Of a stretch of 64,000 nucleotides of DNA, positions 1 to 8,019 are shown piece after piece (positions within the stretch are counted from its first letter, which is position 1; the number at the start of each line of letters is the position of its first letter). Made by a program: the position numbers and the translations under genes. This stretch comes from an uncultured Collinsella sp. (GTDB taxonomy: Bacteria > Actinomycetota > Coriobacteriia > Coriobacteriales > Coriobacteriaceae), in the NCBI GenBank assembly GCA_958427975.1, contig CAUAEH010000004.1:1-64000 (forward strand). Direction: 5' to 3'. Under the pieces are notes generated by a model. It ran no database searches, was not told the origin of the DNA, and saw nothing but the letters and a program-made list of their open reading frames with translations.

Positions 1-126
1 AATGGCCTGACGAGCGCCGGCGCGCCCGAGTTCCTGGCTGCTTGCGAGAACGCTTTCGTTACGCGCGGCAAAATTGTCGATGGTTGGGCGGCGACGGCAG
101 AGCTGCTGGTCGCGGCGCGTTCGTAG
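1..126 (+). CDS. 3' end of an unidentified protein (partial)
   Basis: The first reading frame is open from the window edge to a TAG at 124-126 and encodes the last 41 residues of a protein ending in AELLVAARS. The segment is Ala/Glu-rich and looks like a C-terminal amphipathic helix, with codon use like the following genes. It is too short to place in a family. It precedes murI by 51 bases on the same strand and could be the upstream gene of that operon. Confidence 0.55.
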   Translation, partial: NGLTSAGAPEFLAACENAFVTRGKIVDGWAATAELLVAARS

Positions 127-177
127 CGCGGCGTCGCCGCACTTGGACATGTCTTTTCGAGAGAGACTGGTGAGGTA

Positions 178-1062
178 ATGTCCGATATCGAGAATTCGGC
201 AGGTGACACGCGCCCGATTGGTGTGTTCGATTCTGGGTTGGGCGGTCTGACGGTTGCGCGCGCGATTGCGACGGCGTTGCCGCACGAGTCCGTCTACTAC
301 TTTGGCGACACCAAGCGCTGCCCCTACGGCACCCGTACCGAGGATGAGGTGCGCTCGTTTGCGTTGCAGGCGGGTCGTTGGCTTTCGAAGCACGACGTCA
401 AGATTATGGTCATCGCCTGCAACACGGCGACCGCTGCGGCCTTGCGTCTGGCCCAGCAGGTGCTCGACGTTCCCGTGATCGGTGTGATCGCGCCGGGTGC
501 CCGTGCGGCAATCAACAGCACGCGTACGCGTCGCGTGGGCGTGCTCGCCACCAACCTCACTATTCGCTCGGGCGCCTACACGCGCGCCATTCAGGACCTG
601 GATGCCGGCGTCGATGTATACGGCTGTCCTGCCTCGAGCTTTGTCGAGGTTGTCGAACACGAGCTCGCCTCGGGTGCACATCTGCAGGAACAGTGGCTTG
701 AGAACGAGGACATCTTCGATACGCCTGCCGTGCGTGCGCTGGTGGGTGCCACGGTTGAGCCGCTGCGCGACCACGGTATCGATACCGTGGTGCTCGGCTG
801 TACGCATTTCCCGCTGTTGGTGGGACCTATCCGCCATGCGCTGGGGCCTGGGGTGCGCGTCGTGAGTTCCGCCGAGGAGACCACGCGCGAGCTGACCGAT
901 ATCCTCACGCGCCGCGAGCAGCTGGCGGGCGACGCCGCCGAGCCGCAGCATCGTTTTGCTACGACGGCCGATAACATTGCCGAGTTTGCGGTGGCGGGTA
1001 GCTTTATCTTTGGTCAGCCGCTCAAGAGCATCGAACATATCGATATCGATGAGCTGAAATAG
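178..1062 (+). CDS. murI: Glutamate racemase
   Basis: Cytoplasmic cofactor-independent racemase converting L- to D-glutamate for peptidoglycan. The 294-residue product opens with the family motif IGVFDSGLGGLTV (residues 14-26). It carries both catalytic cysteines in the expected contexts: ACNTAT (Cys81) and LGCTH (Cys208, with His210). Length is normal for bacterial MurI; the first dozen residues are a short variable extension. The ATG follows GAGAGACTGGTGAGGTA, a reasonable ribosome site. It leads a same-strand run with rph, rdgB and dtd, an arrangement of murI and nucleotide/tRNA quality-control genes also seen in Firmicutes. Nothing unusual is seen. Confidence 0.96.
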   Translation: MSDIENSAGDTRPIGVFDSGLGGLTVARAIATALPHESVYYFGDTKRCPYGTRTEDEVRSFALQAGRWLSKHDVKIMVIACNTATAAALRLAQQVLDVPVIGVIAPGARAAINSTRTRRVGVLATNLTIRSGAYTRAIQDLDAGVDVYGCPASSFVEVVEHELASGAHLQEQWLENEDIFDTPAVRALVGATVEPLRDHGIDTVVLGCTHFPLLVGPIRHALGPGVRVVSSAEETTRELTDILTRREQLAGDAAEPQHRFATTADNIAEFAVAGSFIFGQPLKSIEHIDIDELK

Positions 1063-1116
1063 ATGTAAGGCAGCCGTCAAGGCCTTCGCCACATCTTTTG
1101 CCGAAAGGATATTTCT

Positions 1117-1842
1117 ATGGAGTACATGCAGGTCAACCGCGCTAACGGTCGCGCCGCCAACGAGTTGCGCCCCGTTAAGCTCACCCGTGGCGTCATGAAG
1201 CACGCCCACGGCTCGTGTTTGGCCGAGTTCGGTGACACGCGCGTGCTGTGCGCCGCCACTATCGAGGAGGGCGTGCCGGGCTGGCGAAAGGGAGCTAAGG
1301 CCGGCTGGGTGACCGCGGAATACGCCATGCTGCCGGCGTCGACCGGCAAGCGCTGCAAGCGCGAGCACGCCAACCGCAAGGGCCGCTCTATGGAGATCGA
1401 GCGCCTCATTGGCCGCAGCCTGCGTACCGTCGTCAACATGAAGGCGCTCGGCGAGTACACCGTCACCGTCGACTGCGATGTGATTCAGGCCGATGGCGGC
1501 ACGCGTACAGCGAGCATCACCGGCGCCTGGGTGGCGCTGCGCGACGCCCTCGCCATGTGGGTCGAGGCGGGCAAGATCGAGCGCATCCCGCTTATCGGCC
1601 AGGTGGCTGCCATCTCCATGGGCGTTGCCGACGGCAATACGCTGCTTGACCTCGATTATTCCGAGGACAGCCATGCCGAGGTCGACATGAACCTCGTCGC
1701 CACCGACACCGGCGAGATGATCGAGCTCCAGGGCACCGGCGAGCAGGCGCCCTTTGACCGCAAACGCCTCAACGCCCTGCTCGACCTGGGCGACAAGGGT
1801 ATCGCCGAGCTCATCGAGCTTCAGCGCCAAGCCATCGCCTAA
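1117..1842 (+). CDS. rph: Ribonuclease PH
   Basis: Phosphorolytic 3'-5' exoribonuclease that trims tRNA 3' ends. The 241-residue protein has the complete RNase PH fold, including GSCLAEFGDTRVLCAATIEE near the N terminus, GWVTAEYAMLP (the family signature), the arginine-rich KRCKREHANRKGRSMEIERLIGR stretch split over two motifs, and the DCDVIQADGGTRTASITGA phosphate-binding region. The start ATG at 1117 is preceded by GAAAGGA. Its TAA stop lies inside a hairpin-forming repeat (1841-1877) of a family that recurs at other gene ends in this window. Confidence 0.96.
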   Translation: MEYMQVNRANGRAANELRPVKLTRGVMKHAHGSCLAEFGDTRVLCAATIEEGVPGWRKGAKAGWVTAEYAMLPASTGKRCKREHANRKGRSMEIERLIGRSLRTVVNMKALGEYTVTVDCDVIQADGGTRTASITGAWVALRDALAMWVEAGKIERIPLIGQVAAISMGVADGNTLLDLDYSEDSHAEVDMNLVATDTGEMIELQGTGEQAPFDRKRLNALLDLGDKGIAELIELQRQAIA

Positions 1843-1877
1843 CCTGCCAAAAAGGGACAGGTTTATTTTGGTAGGTT
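1841..1877. repeat. GGGACAGG-core palindromic element R1, on the rph stop codon
   Basis: AACCTGCCAAAA and TTTTGGTAGGTT form a 12-bp stem (one G.T-type mismatch) around GGGACAGGTTTA. The first two bases are the last two of the rph stop codon. An almost identical copy in inverted orientation sits at 39554-39590, also on a stop codon. Confidence 0.8.
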
Positions 1878-1985
1878 TTACCTGTGGAGACGTCTGGACA
1901 CAAGACTGCCGTTGATTGAGAGGGGAGAGGCGGAGTCCCTCGTCGCCCTCGGCGCGGTATTGCTATAGAGACAAGGAGGCCAGTT

Positions 1986-2627
1986 ATGGCACTTGAGAAG
2001 ATTGACATCGACACCCTCGACCCGGCGGCGACCATCGTCGTGGCAACGGGCAACGCCCATAAGCTCACCGAGATCGAGGCCATTTTGGGCAAGGTCATGC
2101 CCGAGGTGCGCTTTGTGGCGCTCGGCCAGCTGGGTGATTTTGAGGATCCCGAGGAAAACGGCACGACGTTTTTGGAGAACGCCATCATCAAGGCCCAAGC
2201 CGCGGTTGAGGAGACGGGCCTTATGGCCATTGCCGACGATTCGGGCTTGGTCGTCGACGCGCTGGACGGTGAGCCCGGTGTGTATAGCGCGCGCTATGCG
2301 GGCGTGCACGGCGACGATGCCGCCAACAACGCCAAGCTTCTCGTTAACCTGGAAGGCGTGGCAGATGAGGATCGTACCGCGCGCTTTATGAGCGTCGTTG
2401 CGCTCATCGACACGGACGGCTTGGTCACCTATGGCGAGGGCGCCTGCGAGGGCGTTATCGCGCACGAGGGCCGCGGCGACCATGGTTTTGGCTATGACCC
2501 GCTGTTCCTGCCTGTCGACACGCCGGGCAAGACCATGGCCGAGCTGACGGCGGACGAGAAGAACGCCATCAGCCATCGTTTCCACGCGCTCGAGCATCTG
2601 TCCGCCAAGCTGACGGGCGAGGAGTAG
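1986..2627 (+). CDS. rdgB: Non-canonical purine NTP pyrophosphatase (RdgB/HAM1)
   Basis: House-cleaning enzyme that hydrolyses ITP, dITP and XTP to monophosphates, keeping deaminated purines out of DNA and RNA. The 213-residue product shows the substrate-binding TGNAHKLTEI motif (residues 20-29), the metal-site ADDSGLVVDAL motif and the GYDPLF segment near the C terminus, all typical of the Ham1 family. The start follows GACAAGGAGGCCAGTT, a strong ribosome site. Only three bases separate it from dtd, so the two are probably translated from one message. A short N-terminal extension of about 15 residues precedes the usual family start. Confidence 0.95.
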   Translation: MALEKIDIDTLDPAATIVVATGNAHKLTEIEAILGKVMPEVRFVALGQLGDFEDPEENGTTFLENAIIKAQAAVEETGLMAIADDSGLVVDALDGEPGVYSARYAGVHGDDAANNAKLLVNLEGVADEDRTARFMSVVALIDTDGLVTYGEGACEGVIAHEGRGDHGFGYDPLFLPVDTPGKTMAELTADEKNAISHRFHALEHLSAKLTGEE

Positions 2628-2630
2628 GCC

Positions 2631-3077
2631 ATGCGTGCGGTGGTGCAGCGCGTGCTCAACGCCGGCGTGACGGTCGACGGCGAATGCGTGGGTCGCATTG
2701 GGCGCGGCTACCTGGTGCTGCTGGGCGTGGGTCACGGCGACACACGTGCCGAGGCCGACAAGCTGTGGGGCAAGCTCCGCGGGCTGCGTATCAACGAGGA
2801 CGAGAACGGCAAGACCAACTTGGCGCTTGCCGATGTCGACGGCGAGGTGCTCGTGGTGTCGCAGTTCACGCTGTTCGCCGACTGCCGCCACGGTCGCCGT
2901 CCGTCGTTTACCGATGCCGGCGCCCCCGATGTCGCCAACGAGCTCTACGAGTACTTCCTGACGCTCGTTCGTCAAGATGTCGAACACGTGGCGCACGGCA
3001 TCTTTGGCGCCGATATGAAAGTCGATCTTGTCAACGACGGTCCATTTACCATCGTCCTGGACACCGACAATCTTTAG
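2631..3077 (+). CDS. dtd: D-aminoacyl-tRNA deacylase
   Basis: Proofreading enzyme that removes D-amino acids (and glycine from tRNA-Ala) from mischarged tRNA. The 148-residue protein has the family hallmarks: MRAVVQRV at the N terminus, the active-site motif [17 protein letters not shown] in mid-protein, and the NDGPFT cross-subunit motif near the C terminus. Length matches the family. It is tightly coupled to rdgB (three-base gap), so both translation and nucleotide quality control share an operon here. A perfect 12-bp palindrome (3078-3105) begins directly after the stop codon. Confidence 0.95.
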   Translation: MRAVVQRVLNAGVTVDGECVGRIGRGYLVLLGVGHGDTRAEADKLWGKLRGLRINEDENGKTNLALADVDGEVLVVSQFTLFADCRHGRRPSFTDAGAPDVANELYEYFLTLVRQDVEHVAHGIFGADMKVDLVNDGPFTIVLDTDNL

Positions 3078-3105
3078 GTTACGCGGTTTTACTAAACCGC
3101 GTAAC
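3078..3105. repeat. GTTACGCGG palindrome, copy 1
   Basis: GTTACGCGGTTT and its exact reverse complement flank a four-base loop, directly after the dtd stop codon. Related palindromes occur at 7595-7621 and 7687-7716. There is no clear T-run, so it is not a textbook terminator, although it may still end transcription. Confidence 0.75.
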
Positions 3106-3163
3106 AACTGGTCATGCGAGGTTGTCGTCTGGTACGTATTTGGGACGGGGCTTTTTTAGCTAC

Positions 3164-3193
3164 TTGCGTATGGTCACAACAGGGTGCTATAGT
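3164..3193 (+). promoter_or_regulatory. Candidate sigma-A promoter for veg-ispE
   Basis: TTGCGT at 3164-3169 and TGC-TATAGT (-10 at 3188-3193) are separated by 18 bases in an AT-richer patch. Just downstream, 3214-3233 can form a short hairpin (AGGGG/CCCCT) followed by five T, a possible attenuator between this promoter and the veg ribosome site. Confidence 0.5.
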
Positions 3194-3260
3194 ATTAGAG
3201 TTTTGTCTATCTTAGGGGTATTATCCCCTTTTTGAATTGCACCTTCTGGAGGCCCTGTTC

Positions 3261-3557
3261 ATGGAAGAGATGGAAGTCAATCACGTCGACGACATCCACG
3301 AGAAGCTGACCGATATGGTGGGCGATCGCGTCAAGGTGAAGGCCAACATGGGCCGTACCCGCGTCGTCGAGCGCATGGGCACCATCAAGAGCGTCCACCC
3401 CGCCGTCTTTATCGTCGAGGTTGACGAGCGTCGCGGCCGCAAGTCGCGTCAGTCCTACCAGTACATCGATGTCCTCACCGGCCAGGTCGAGCTGTTCGAC
3501 CCCGAGAGCGGCGAGCATATCTTTACCCCGCTCGGCAATCAGCTCGAGGAGCATTAA
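3261..3557 (+). CDS. veg: Veg family protein
   Basis: Small cytoplasmic protein of the Veg family (about 98 residues). In Bacillus subtilis Veg influences biofilm matrix gene expression; its biochemical role is unsettled. Family signatures are visible: GDRVKVKANMGRTRVVERMG followed by HPAVFIVEVDE and a SYQYIDVLTGQVEL ending. I chose the ATG at 3261 because GGAGG lies eight bases upstream; an in-frame TTG at 3237 would put the start before that site. It is followed after two bases by ispE, the same neighbour it has in many Firmicutes. Confidence 0.85.
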   Translation: MEEMEVNHVDDIHEKLTDMVGDRVKVKANMGRTRVVERMGTIKSVHPAVFIVEVDERRGRKSRQSYQYIDVLTGQVELFDPESGEHIFTPLGNQLEEH

Positions 3558-3559
3558 CG

Positions 3560-4456
3560 GTGACCGATCGGTCCCTGACTCTTTCCGCGCCGGCAAAGAT
3601 TAACCTCTACCTGGGGGTTCATACCGAGCGCGATGACCGCGGCTACCACAGGGTCGATTCCCTGATGGCAGCCGTCGGTCTTTCCGATACCGTGACGGTC
3701 ACGCCGGCGCAGGCGCTGACCGTCCAGACGGTTCCAGCATCAGATTTTCCCATGCAAAAGAATACGGCGTATCGGGCTGCGGTTGCTATGGCCGAGCATT
3801 ATGGTCGCGAGGCAAACATCTGCGTGACGATTGAGAAGCGCATTCCATTGTGCGCTGGCTTGGGCGGCCCCTCGACGGATGCGGCCGCGGTCATTGTCGC
3901 CTTGGCGGAGCTCTGGGGCATTGATCGCACCGACCCAGCGCTCGACGACATTGCGCGGGGCATTGGTGCTGACGTCCCGTTCTTTTTGCACGCGAGCCCT
4001 GCGTTCTACGTAGGCGGGGGAGACGTGCTGGCAACTGAGTACTCCGTGCTGCCCGCGACGCCCGTCGTACTGGTTAAGCCGCGCGAGGCAAGCGTTTCGA
4101 CAATTGAAGCCTATCGACGTTTTGACGAGGCCCCGGTGCCTGCGGACAAGCCCGGCGCGATAGCTTCTGCCTTGCGTGCTGGTGATGCCGAGACGGCATA
4201 TGCGCTCATCCATAACAACCTAGGTGTCATTTCCGCACGGATGGAGCCGCAGATTCAAACGGTTCTCGATTGGCTGCGTAAACAGGACGGCACCGTTGCT
4301 GTAGATGTGTGCGGATCGGGCGCCTGTTCGTTTGCCATTTGCGACACCGCCGCCACGGCCGAAAGGCTTGCCGATGCTGCCCAGCAAAAAGGCTGGTGGG
4401 CCTGCGCGACTGAGCTTATTCCCAATACGGTTCAAATCGACGCTTCAAAGAAATAA
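3560..4456 (+). CDS. ispE: 4-diphosphocytidyl-2-C-methyl-D-erythritol kinase
   Basis: GHMP-superfamily kinase of the MEP isoprenoid pathway; it phosphorylates CDP-methylerythritol. The 298-residue product begins SAPAKINLYLGV, the substrate-binding motif of IspE, and has the glycine-rich ATP loop PLCAGLGGPSTDAAA (normally GGGSSDAA; here GGPSTDAA, a mild variant) and GSGACSFAI near the C terminus. GTG at 3560 is two bases from the veg stop, so translation is probably coupled. ispD and ispF occur 20 kb downstream, so the window holds three genes of the pathway. Confidence 0.93.
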   Translation: MTDRSLTLSAPAKINLYLGVHTERDDRGYHRVDSLMAAVGLSDTVTVTPAQALTVQTVPASDFPMQKNTAYRAAVAMAEHYGREANICVTIEKRIPLCAGLGGPSTDAAAVIVALAELWGIDRTDPALDDIARGIGADVPFFLHASPAFYVGGGDVLATEYSVLPATPVVLVKPREASVSTIEAYRRFDEAPVPADKPGAIASALRAGDAETAYALIHNNLGVISARMEPQIQTVLDWLRKQDGTVAVDVCGSGACSFAICDTAATAERLADAAQQKGWWACATELIPNTVQIDASKK

Positions 4457-4505
4457 AAATTTCTCTAGCACGCGGCGAAAATCTTTGTTACTATAGTCGA
4501 GCTAA

Positions 4506-4582
4506 CGGGTTGTGGCTCAGTTTGGTAGAGCACTGCGTTCGGGACGCAGGGGTCGCTGGTTCAAATCCAGTCAACCCGACCA
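4506..4582 (+). tRNA. tRNA-Pro (CGG)
   Basis: 77-base cloverleaf with acceptor CGGGTTG/CAACCCG, D-arm GGCTCAGTTTGGTAGAGC, anticodon loop TTCGGGA (CGG), T-arm GCTGGTTCAAATCCAGT and an encoded 3' CCA. Confidence 0.96.
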
Positions 4583-4593
4583 GAGCATGAGGA

Positions 4594-4621
4594 GGGACCG
4601 CTTCTTGCGGTCCCTTTTTTT
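4594..4621 (+). terminator. Rho-independent terminator after tRNA-Pro
   Basis: GGGACCGC/GCGGTCCC stem, TTCTT loop, then seven T. Confidence 0.9.
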
Positions 4622-4694
4622 AGCTAGTGTTGTGATACCGCGATACCCGCGGTATACTCATTCGAGCTTGTCTCGCTGTATTGTGGAGGTCTAC

Positions 4695-4970
4695 ATGTTT
4701 GGACTGAGGGCTCCTGAGCTCATCATTATTCTCGTCGTTGTCCTGATTATCTTCGGGCCCAAGAACCTGCCGAAGCTCGGCAAGTCCCTCGGCTCTACCG
4801 TCAAGAATATCCGTGAGGGTATGGAGGGCGACGATAAGGCCGAGACCAAGCAGGCCGAGGAGGTCGTGGTCGAGCAGTCCGAGGAGGACAAGGAGATCGC
4901 TGAGCTCGAGGCCAAGCTCGCTGCTGCCAAGAAGAAGCAGGCAGAGGACAGCGACGCGGACGCAGAGTAG
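4695..4970 (+). CDS. tatA: Twin-arginine translocase subunit TatA/E
   Basis: Pore-forming subunit of the Tat system, which exports folded proteins. The 91-residue protein has a single N-terminal membrane helix (LIIILVVVLIIF, residues about 9-20), the FGP hinge, and the amphipathic helix with KLGKSLGSTVKNIREG, followed by a highly charged Glu/Lys tail rich in coiled-coil heptads. ATG at 4695 is preceded by GTGGAGG. No tatC is in the window, so the partner is encoded elsewhere. TatA and TatB cannot be separated reliably by sequence this short, but the FGP motif and length favour TatA. Confidence 0.9.
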   Translation: MFGLRAPELIIILVVVLIIFGPKNLPKLGKSLGSTVKNIREGMEGDDKAETKQAEEVVVEQSEEDKEIAELEAKLAAAKKKQAEDSDADAE

Positions 4971-4995
4971 TCCCATCCCTTTGGGGTGAGCACCT

Positions 4996-5027
4996 GACCG
5001 GCTTGCCCGCAGGCTAGCCGGTCTTTT
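4996..5027 (+). terminator. Rho-independent terminator after tatA
   Basis: GACCGGCT and AGCCGGTC pair around a GC-rich inner loop, then TTTTTCGTTTT. Confidence 0.85.
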
Positions 5028-5076
5028 TCGTTTTGTTGACAGTTGATTGTTTGATCAGAGTTGGGGAGATATCCGT

Positions 5077-5547
5077 ATGGACGCAAGCCAGATCGTACTG
5101 ACCGCTGAGGGCCGCCAGAAGCTCGTCGAGGAGCTCGCTTGGCGTGAGGGCGATTACGCCAAGGAGATCGTCGAGGACATCAAGGAAGCCCGCGCGTTCG
5201 GCGACCTTTCGGAGAACTCCGAGTACGACGCCGCCAAGGACAAGCAGGCCCAGAATGCTGCTCGTATTGCCGAGATCCAGGCCATCCTCGCCAACGCTCA
5301 GGTTGCTGCCACCACGGGCGACCTGACCGTCTCCATCGGTTCCACCGTTTCGCTGATTGATCCCAACGGCGAGGTCATGGAAGTCACGCTCGTCGGTACC
5401 ACCGAGACCAACTCGCTCGAGCACAAGATCTCCAACGAGTCTCCGGTCGGTCACGCCATCATCGGTCACGGCGAGGGCGACTCCGTCGAGGTCGTTACGC
5501 CTTCCGGCAAGACTCGCGTCTACACCATCGCCAAGATCGCACGCTAG
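5077..5547 (+). CDS. greA: Transcription elongation factor GreA
   Basis: Binds RNA polymerase at the secondary channel and stimulates transcript cleavage in backtracked complexes. The 156-residue product has the N-terminal coiled coil with LTAEGRQKLVEEL, the acidic tip motif GDLSENSEYDAAKDKQ (catalytic Asp/Glu), and the C-terminal FKBP-like domain ending in SPVGHAIIGHGEGDSVEV. The ATG at 5077 is preceded by GGGGAG and gives the standard length; an earlier in-frame TTG would add ten unlikely residues. It lies between two hairpin terminators and upstream of lysS, a common pairing. Confidence 0.95.
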   Translation: MDASQIVLTAEGRQKLVEELAWREGDYAKEIVEDIKEARAFGDLSENSEYDAAKDKQAQNAARIAEIQAILANAQVAATTGDLTVSIGSTVSLIDPNGEVMEVTLVGTTETNSLEHKISNESPVGHAIIGHGEGDSVEVVTPSGKTRVYTIAKIAR

Positions 5548-5575
5548 ACCACGGTCCCGCGTAAAGGTATGTTTT

Positions 5576-5608
5576 CGCTCCCTGGGACCGAATCCTGGGG
5601 AGCGTTTT
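5576..5608 (+). terminator. Hairpin between greA and lysS
   Basis: CGCTCCC/GGGAGCG stem followed by TTTTAG, ending 18 bases before the lysS start. It could be a greA terminator or an attenuator in the lysS leader. Confidence 0.6.
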
Positions 5609-5626
5609 AGTTTGAGGAGCTAACTT

Positions 5627-7591
5627 ATGGCAGAGAACCAGAACGCCGCAGATCAGGCATCGACGCTCAACGACGAGCGCGCCACCCGCCTGGCCAAGCG
5701 CGCCGCCCTGTTCGAGGCGGGCCAGAACCCCTATCCCGAGCACTCTGAGCTTGAGGACTACGTCGCCGATATCGAGACTAAGTACGCCGAGCTTGCCGAT
5801 GGCGAGGACACCGAGGGCGTCGTGAAGATCGCCGGCCGCGTAGTCGCCAAGCGCGGCCAGGGCAAGATCATGTTCATCGTCGTGCGCGATGCGACTGCCG
5901 AGATTCAGCTGTTCTGCCGCATCAACGACATGGACGAGGCTGCCTGGAATACGCTCAAGGCCCTCGACCTGGGCGATATCCTGGGCGTGACCGGCGTGGT
6001 CGTGCGCACCCAGCGCGGCCAGCTTTCCGTTGCCCCTAAGAGCGCGACCCTGCTTTCCAAGGCCGTTCGTCCGCTGCCCGAGAAGTTCCACGGTCTTTCC
6101 GACAAGGAGACCCGCTATCGCCAGCGCTATGTCGACCTGATCGCCAACGACGACGTTCGCGAGACCTTCCGTAAGCGTTCGCAGATTCTCTCTACCTTCC
6201 GTCGCTTTATGGAGTCCGACGGCTACATGGAGGTCGAGACCCCCATCCTGCAGACCATCCAGGGCGGCGCTACTGCCAAGCCGTTCATTACCCACTTCAA
6301 CGCGCTCGATCAGGAGTGCTATCTGCGCATTGCTACCGAGCTGCACCTCAAGCGCTGCATCGTCGGTGGTTTTGAGCGCGTGTTCGAGATCGGCCGCATC
6401 TTCCGTAACGAGGGCATGGACCTCACCCACAACCCCGAGTTCACCACGATGGAGGCCTACCGTGCCTTCTCCGACCTCGAGGGCATGAAGGCGCTCGCCC
6501 AGGGCGTCATTAAGGCGGCTAACAAGGCCATCGGCAACCCCGAGGTCATCGAGTACCAGGACCAGACCATCGACCTTTCTGGTGAGTGGGCCAGCCGTCC
6601 CATGACCGACATCGTCTCCGACGTGCTCGGCAAGCAGGTCACCATCGACACGCCGGTCGAGGAGCTTGCTGCCGCCGCGCGCGAGAAGGGCCTGGAGATC
6701 AAGCCCGAGTGGACTGCTGGCAAGATCATCGCCGAGATTTACGATGAGCTGGGCGAGGACACCATCGTCAACCCGACCTTCGTGTGCGATTACCCCATCG
6801 AGGTCAGCCCGCTCGCTAAGCGTTTTGAGGACGACCCGCGCCTGACGCACCGCTTTGAGCTGGTCATCGCCGGCCACGAGTACGCCAACGCATTCTCCGA
6901 GCTCAATGACCCGGTCGACCAGGCTGAGCGCTTTGCTGCCCAGATGGCCGAGAAGGCCGGCGGCGACGATGAGGCTATGGAGTATGACGAGGACTACGTG
7001 CGCGCCCTCGAGTACGGTATGCCTCCCGCGGGCGGCATTGGCATTGGTATCGACCGCGTGGTCATGCTGCTTACTAACCAGGCTTCTATCCGCGACGTCC
7101 TGCTGTTCCCGCACATGAAGCCCGAGAAGGGTTTCCAGTCCGGTGCCGCTGCCGCCAAGGCTGCCGAGGCCGGCAACGCCGCGAGCCCATTCGTTAAGTC
7201 GCTTAAGCCCACGCTCGATTACTCCAAGATCGCCGTTGAGCCGCTGTTTGAGGAGTTCGTCGACTTTGATACCTTCTCCAAGAGCGATTTCCGCGCTGTG
7301 AAGGTCAAGGCATGCGAGGCCGTCAAGAAGTCCAAGAAGCTGCTGAACTTTACGCTCGACGACGGCACCGGCACCGACCGCACCATCCTCTCCGGTATTC
7401 ACGCTTATTACGAGCCCGAGGACCTGGTTGGCAAGACCTTGCTCGCCATCACCAACCTGCCTCCGCGCAAGATGATGGGTATTCCCAGCTGCGGCATGCT
7501 GATCAGCGCTGTCCACGAGGAGGAGGGCGAGGAGCGTCTCAACCTGATCCAGCTCGACGCTTCCATCCCCGCCGGCGCAAAGATGTACTAA
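5627..7591 (+). CDS. lysS: Lysyl-tRNA synthetase with C-terminal tRNA-binding domain
   Basis: Class II aminoacyl-tRNA synthetase charging tRNA-Lys. The 654-residue protein has an N-terminal OB-fold anticodon domain (about 60-150), motif 1 around RSQILSTFRRFM, motif 2 (EIGRIFRNEGMDLTHNPEFT) and motif 3 (GIGIGIDRVVMLLTNQ, about 465-480). Family members normally end near residue 500. Here, after an Ala-rich linker, residues about 545-654 form a second OB-fold of the Trbp111/EMAPII type (DFRAVKVKACEAVKKSKKLL, then GIHAYYEPEDLVGKT and PRKMMGIPSCGMLISA), usually found at the C terminus of MetRS. The frame is uninterrupted, so the fusion appears real; it probably increases tRNA affinity. Confidence 0.94.
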   Translation: MAENQNAADQASTLNDERATRLAKRAALFEAGQNPYPEHSELEDYVADIETKYAELADGEDTEGVVKIAGRVVAKRGQGKIMFIVVRDATAEIQLFCRINDMDEAAWNTLKALDLGDILGVTGVVVRTQRGQLSVAPKSATLLSKAVRPLPEKFHGLSDKETRYRQRYVDLIANDDVRETFRKRSQILSTFRRFMESDGYMEVETPILQTIQGGATAKPFITHFNALDQECYLRIATELHLKRCIVGGFERVFEIGRIFRNEGMDLTHNPEFTTMEAYRAFSDLEGMKALAQGVIKAANKAIGNPEVIEYQDQTIDLSGEWASRPMTDIVSDVLGKQVTIDTPVEELAAAAREKGLEIKPEWTAGKIIAEIYDELGEDTIVNPTFVCDYPIEVSPLAKRFEDDPRLTHRFELVIAGHEYANAFSELNDPVDQAERFAAQMAEKAGGDDEAMEYDEDYVRALEYGMPPAGGIGIGIDRVVMLLTNQASIRDVLLFPHMKPEKGFQSGAAAAKAAEAGNAASPFVKSLKPTLDYSKIAVEPLFEEFVDFDTFSKSDFRAVKVKACEAVKKSKKLLNFTLDDGTGTDRTILSGIHAYYEPEDLVGKTLLAITNLPPRKMMGIPSCGMLISAVHEEEGEERLNLIQLDASIPAGAKMY

Positions 7592-7594
7592 CTT

Positions 7595-7621
7595 GTTACG
7601 CGGTTCTACGAACCGCGTAAC
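7595..7621. repeat. GTTACGCGG palindrome, copy 2
   Basis: GTTACGCGGTTC and its reverse complement around a three-base loop, three bases after the lysS stop codon. Its right flank (CGACGCTGCGCG...GACAATCTG) is repeated after copy 3. Confidence 0.75.
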
Positions 7622-7686
7622 GGCTCGACGCTGCGCGGGCCGCATTTGGACAATCTGACGTTCAACTTCAAGGGCGCGACCTAGGT

Positions 7687-7716
7687 GGTTACGCGGGTTT
7701 ACCAACCCGCGTAACC
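7687..7716. repeat. GTTACGCGG palindrome, copy 3
   Basis: GGTTACGCGGGTT and its reverse complement around a four-base loop. The following TTGACGCTGCGCG and GACAATTTG resemble the flank of copy 2, so the repeated unit extends to about 70 bases. Confidence 0.75.
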
Positions 7717-7757
7717 AGTTGACGCTGCGCGCCGCCCAGGGCGACAATTTGTCATTC

Positions 7758-7799
7758 AAAAGGCAAGGCATGACCAGAAGGTCTATGCCTTGCCTTTTT
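7758..7799 (+). terminator. Terminator downstream of lysS
   Basis: A long stem (AAAAGGCAAGGCAT/ATGCCTTGCCTTTT, extended by GACC/GGTC) ends in TTTTT. Being A/T-symmetric it could act in both directions. It is the last clear signal before a gene-free stretch to 8019. Confidence 0.85.
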
Positions 7800-7883
7800 C
7801 ATGCCAACTTGTTCGCCCTGGACGTCGCTCGCTGTCCGTCCTCTACCTGCGGCGTTGACTTGGTTGACACTTAGAACATCGAT

Positions 7884-7914
7884 GTAGTCATTGGGGACGT
7901 TCTTAAACGACTAC
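7884..7914. repeat. GGGGAC-core palindromic element R2
   Basis: GTAGTC and GACTAC flank ATTGGGGACGTTCTTAAAC. The outer stem with an inner GGGGAC core resembles the other R elements but has a different right half. The rest of 7800-8019 shows no gene; GGAAGGGAG at 8004-8012 is the ribosome site of the next gene. Confidence 0.5.
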
Positions 7915-8019
7915 CCACGGCTATTGCGCACATGGCTCGCATGACAGCCGTCTCTTTTATGTTTCCTTTAGCCGTTGCTGCCTAGGATGGGGGTTAGTCG
8001 GTAGGAAGGGAGCGTCTAT

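Noticed and set aside
5495..7771. Long minus-strand frame opposite lysS
   Set aside because: Shadow of a highly biased gene; no ribosome site and no domain pattern.
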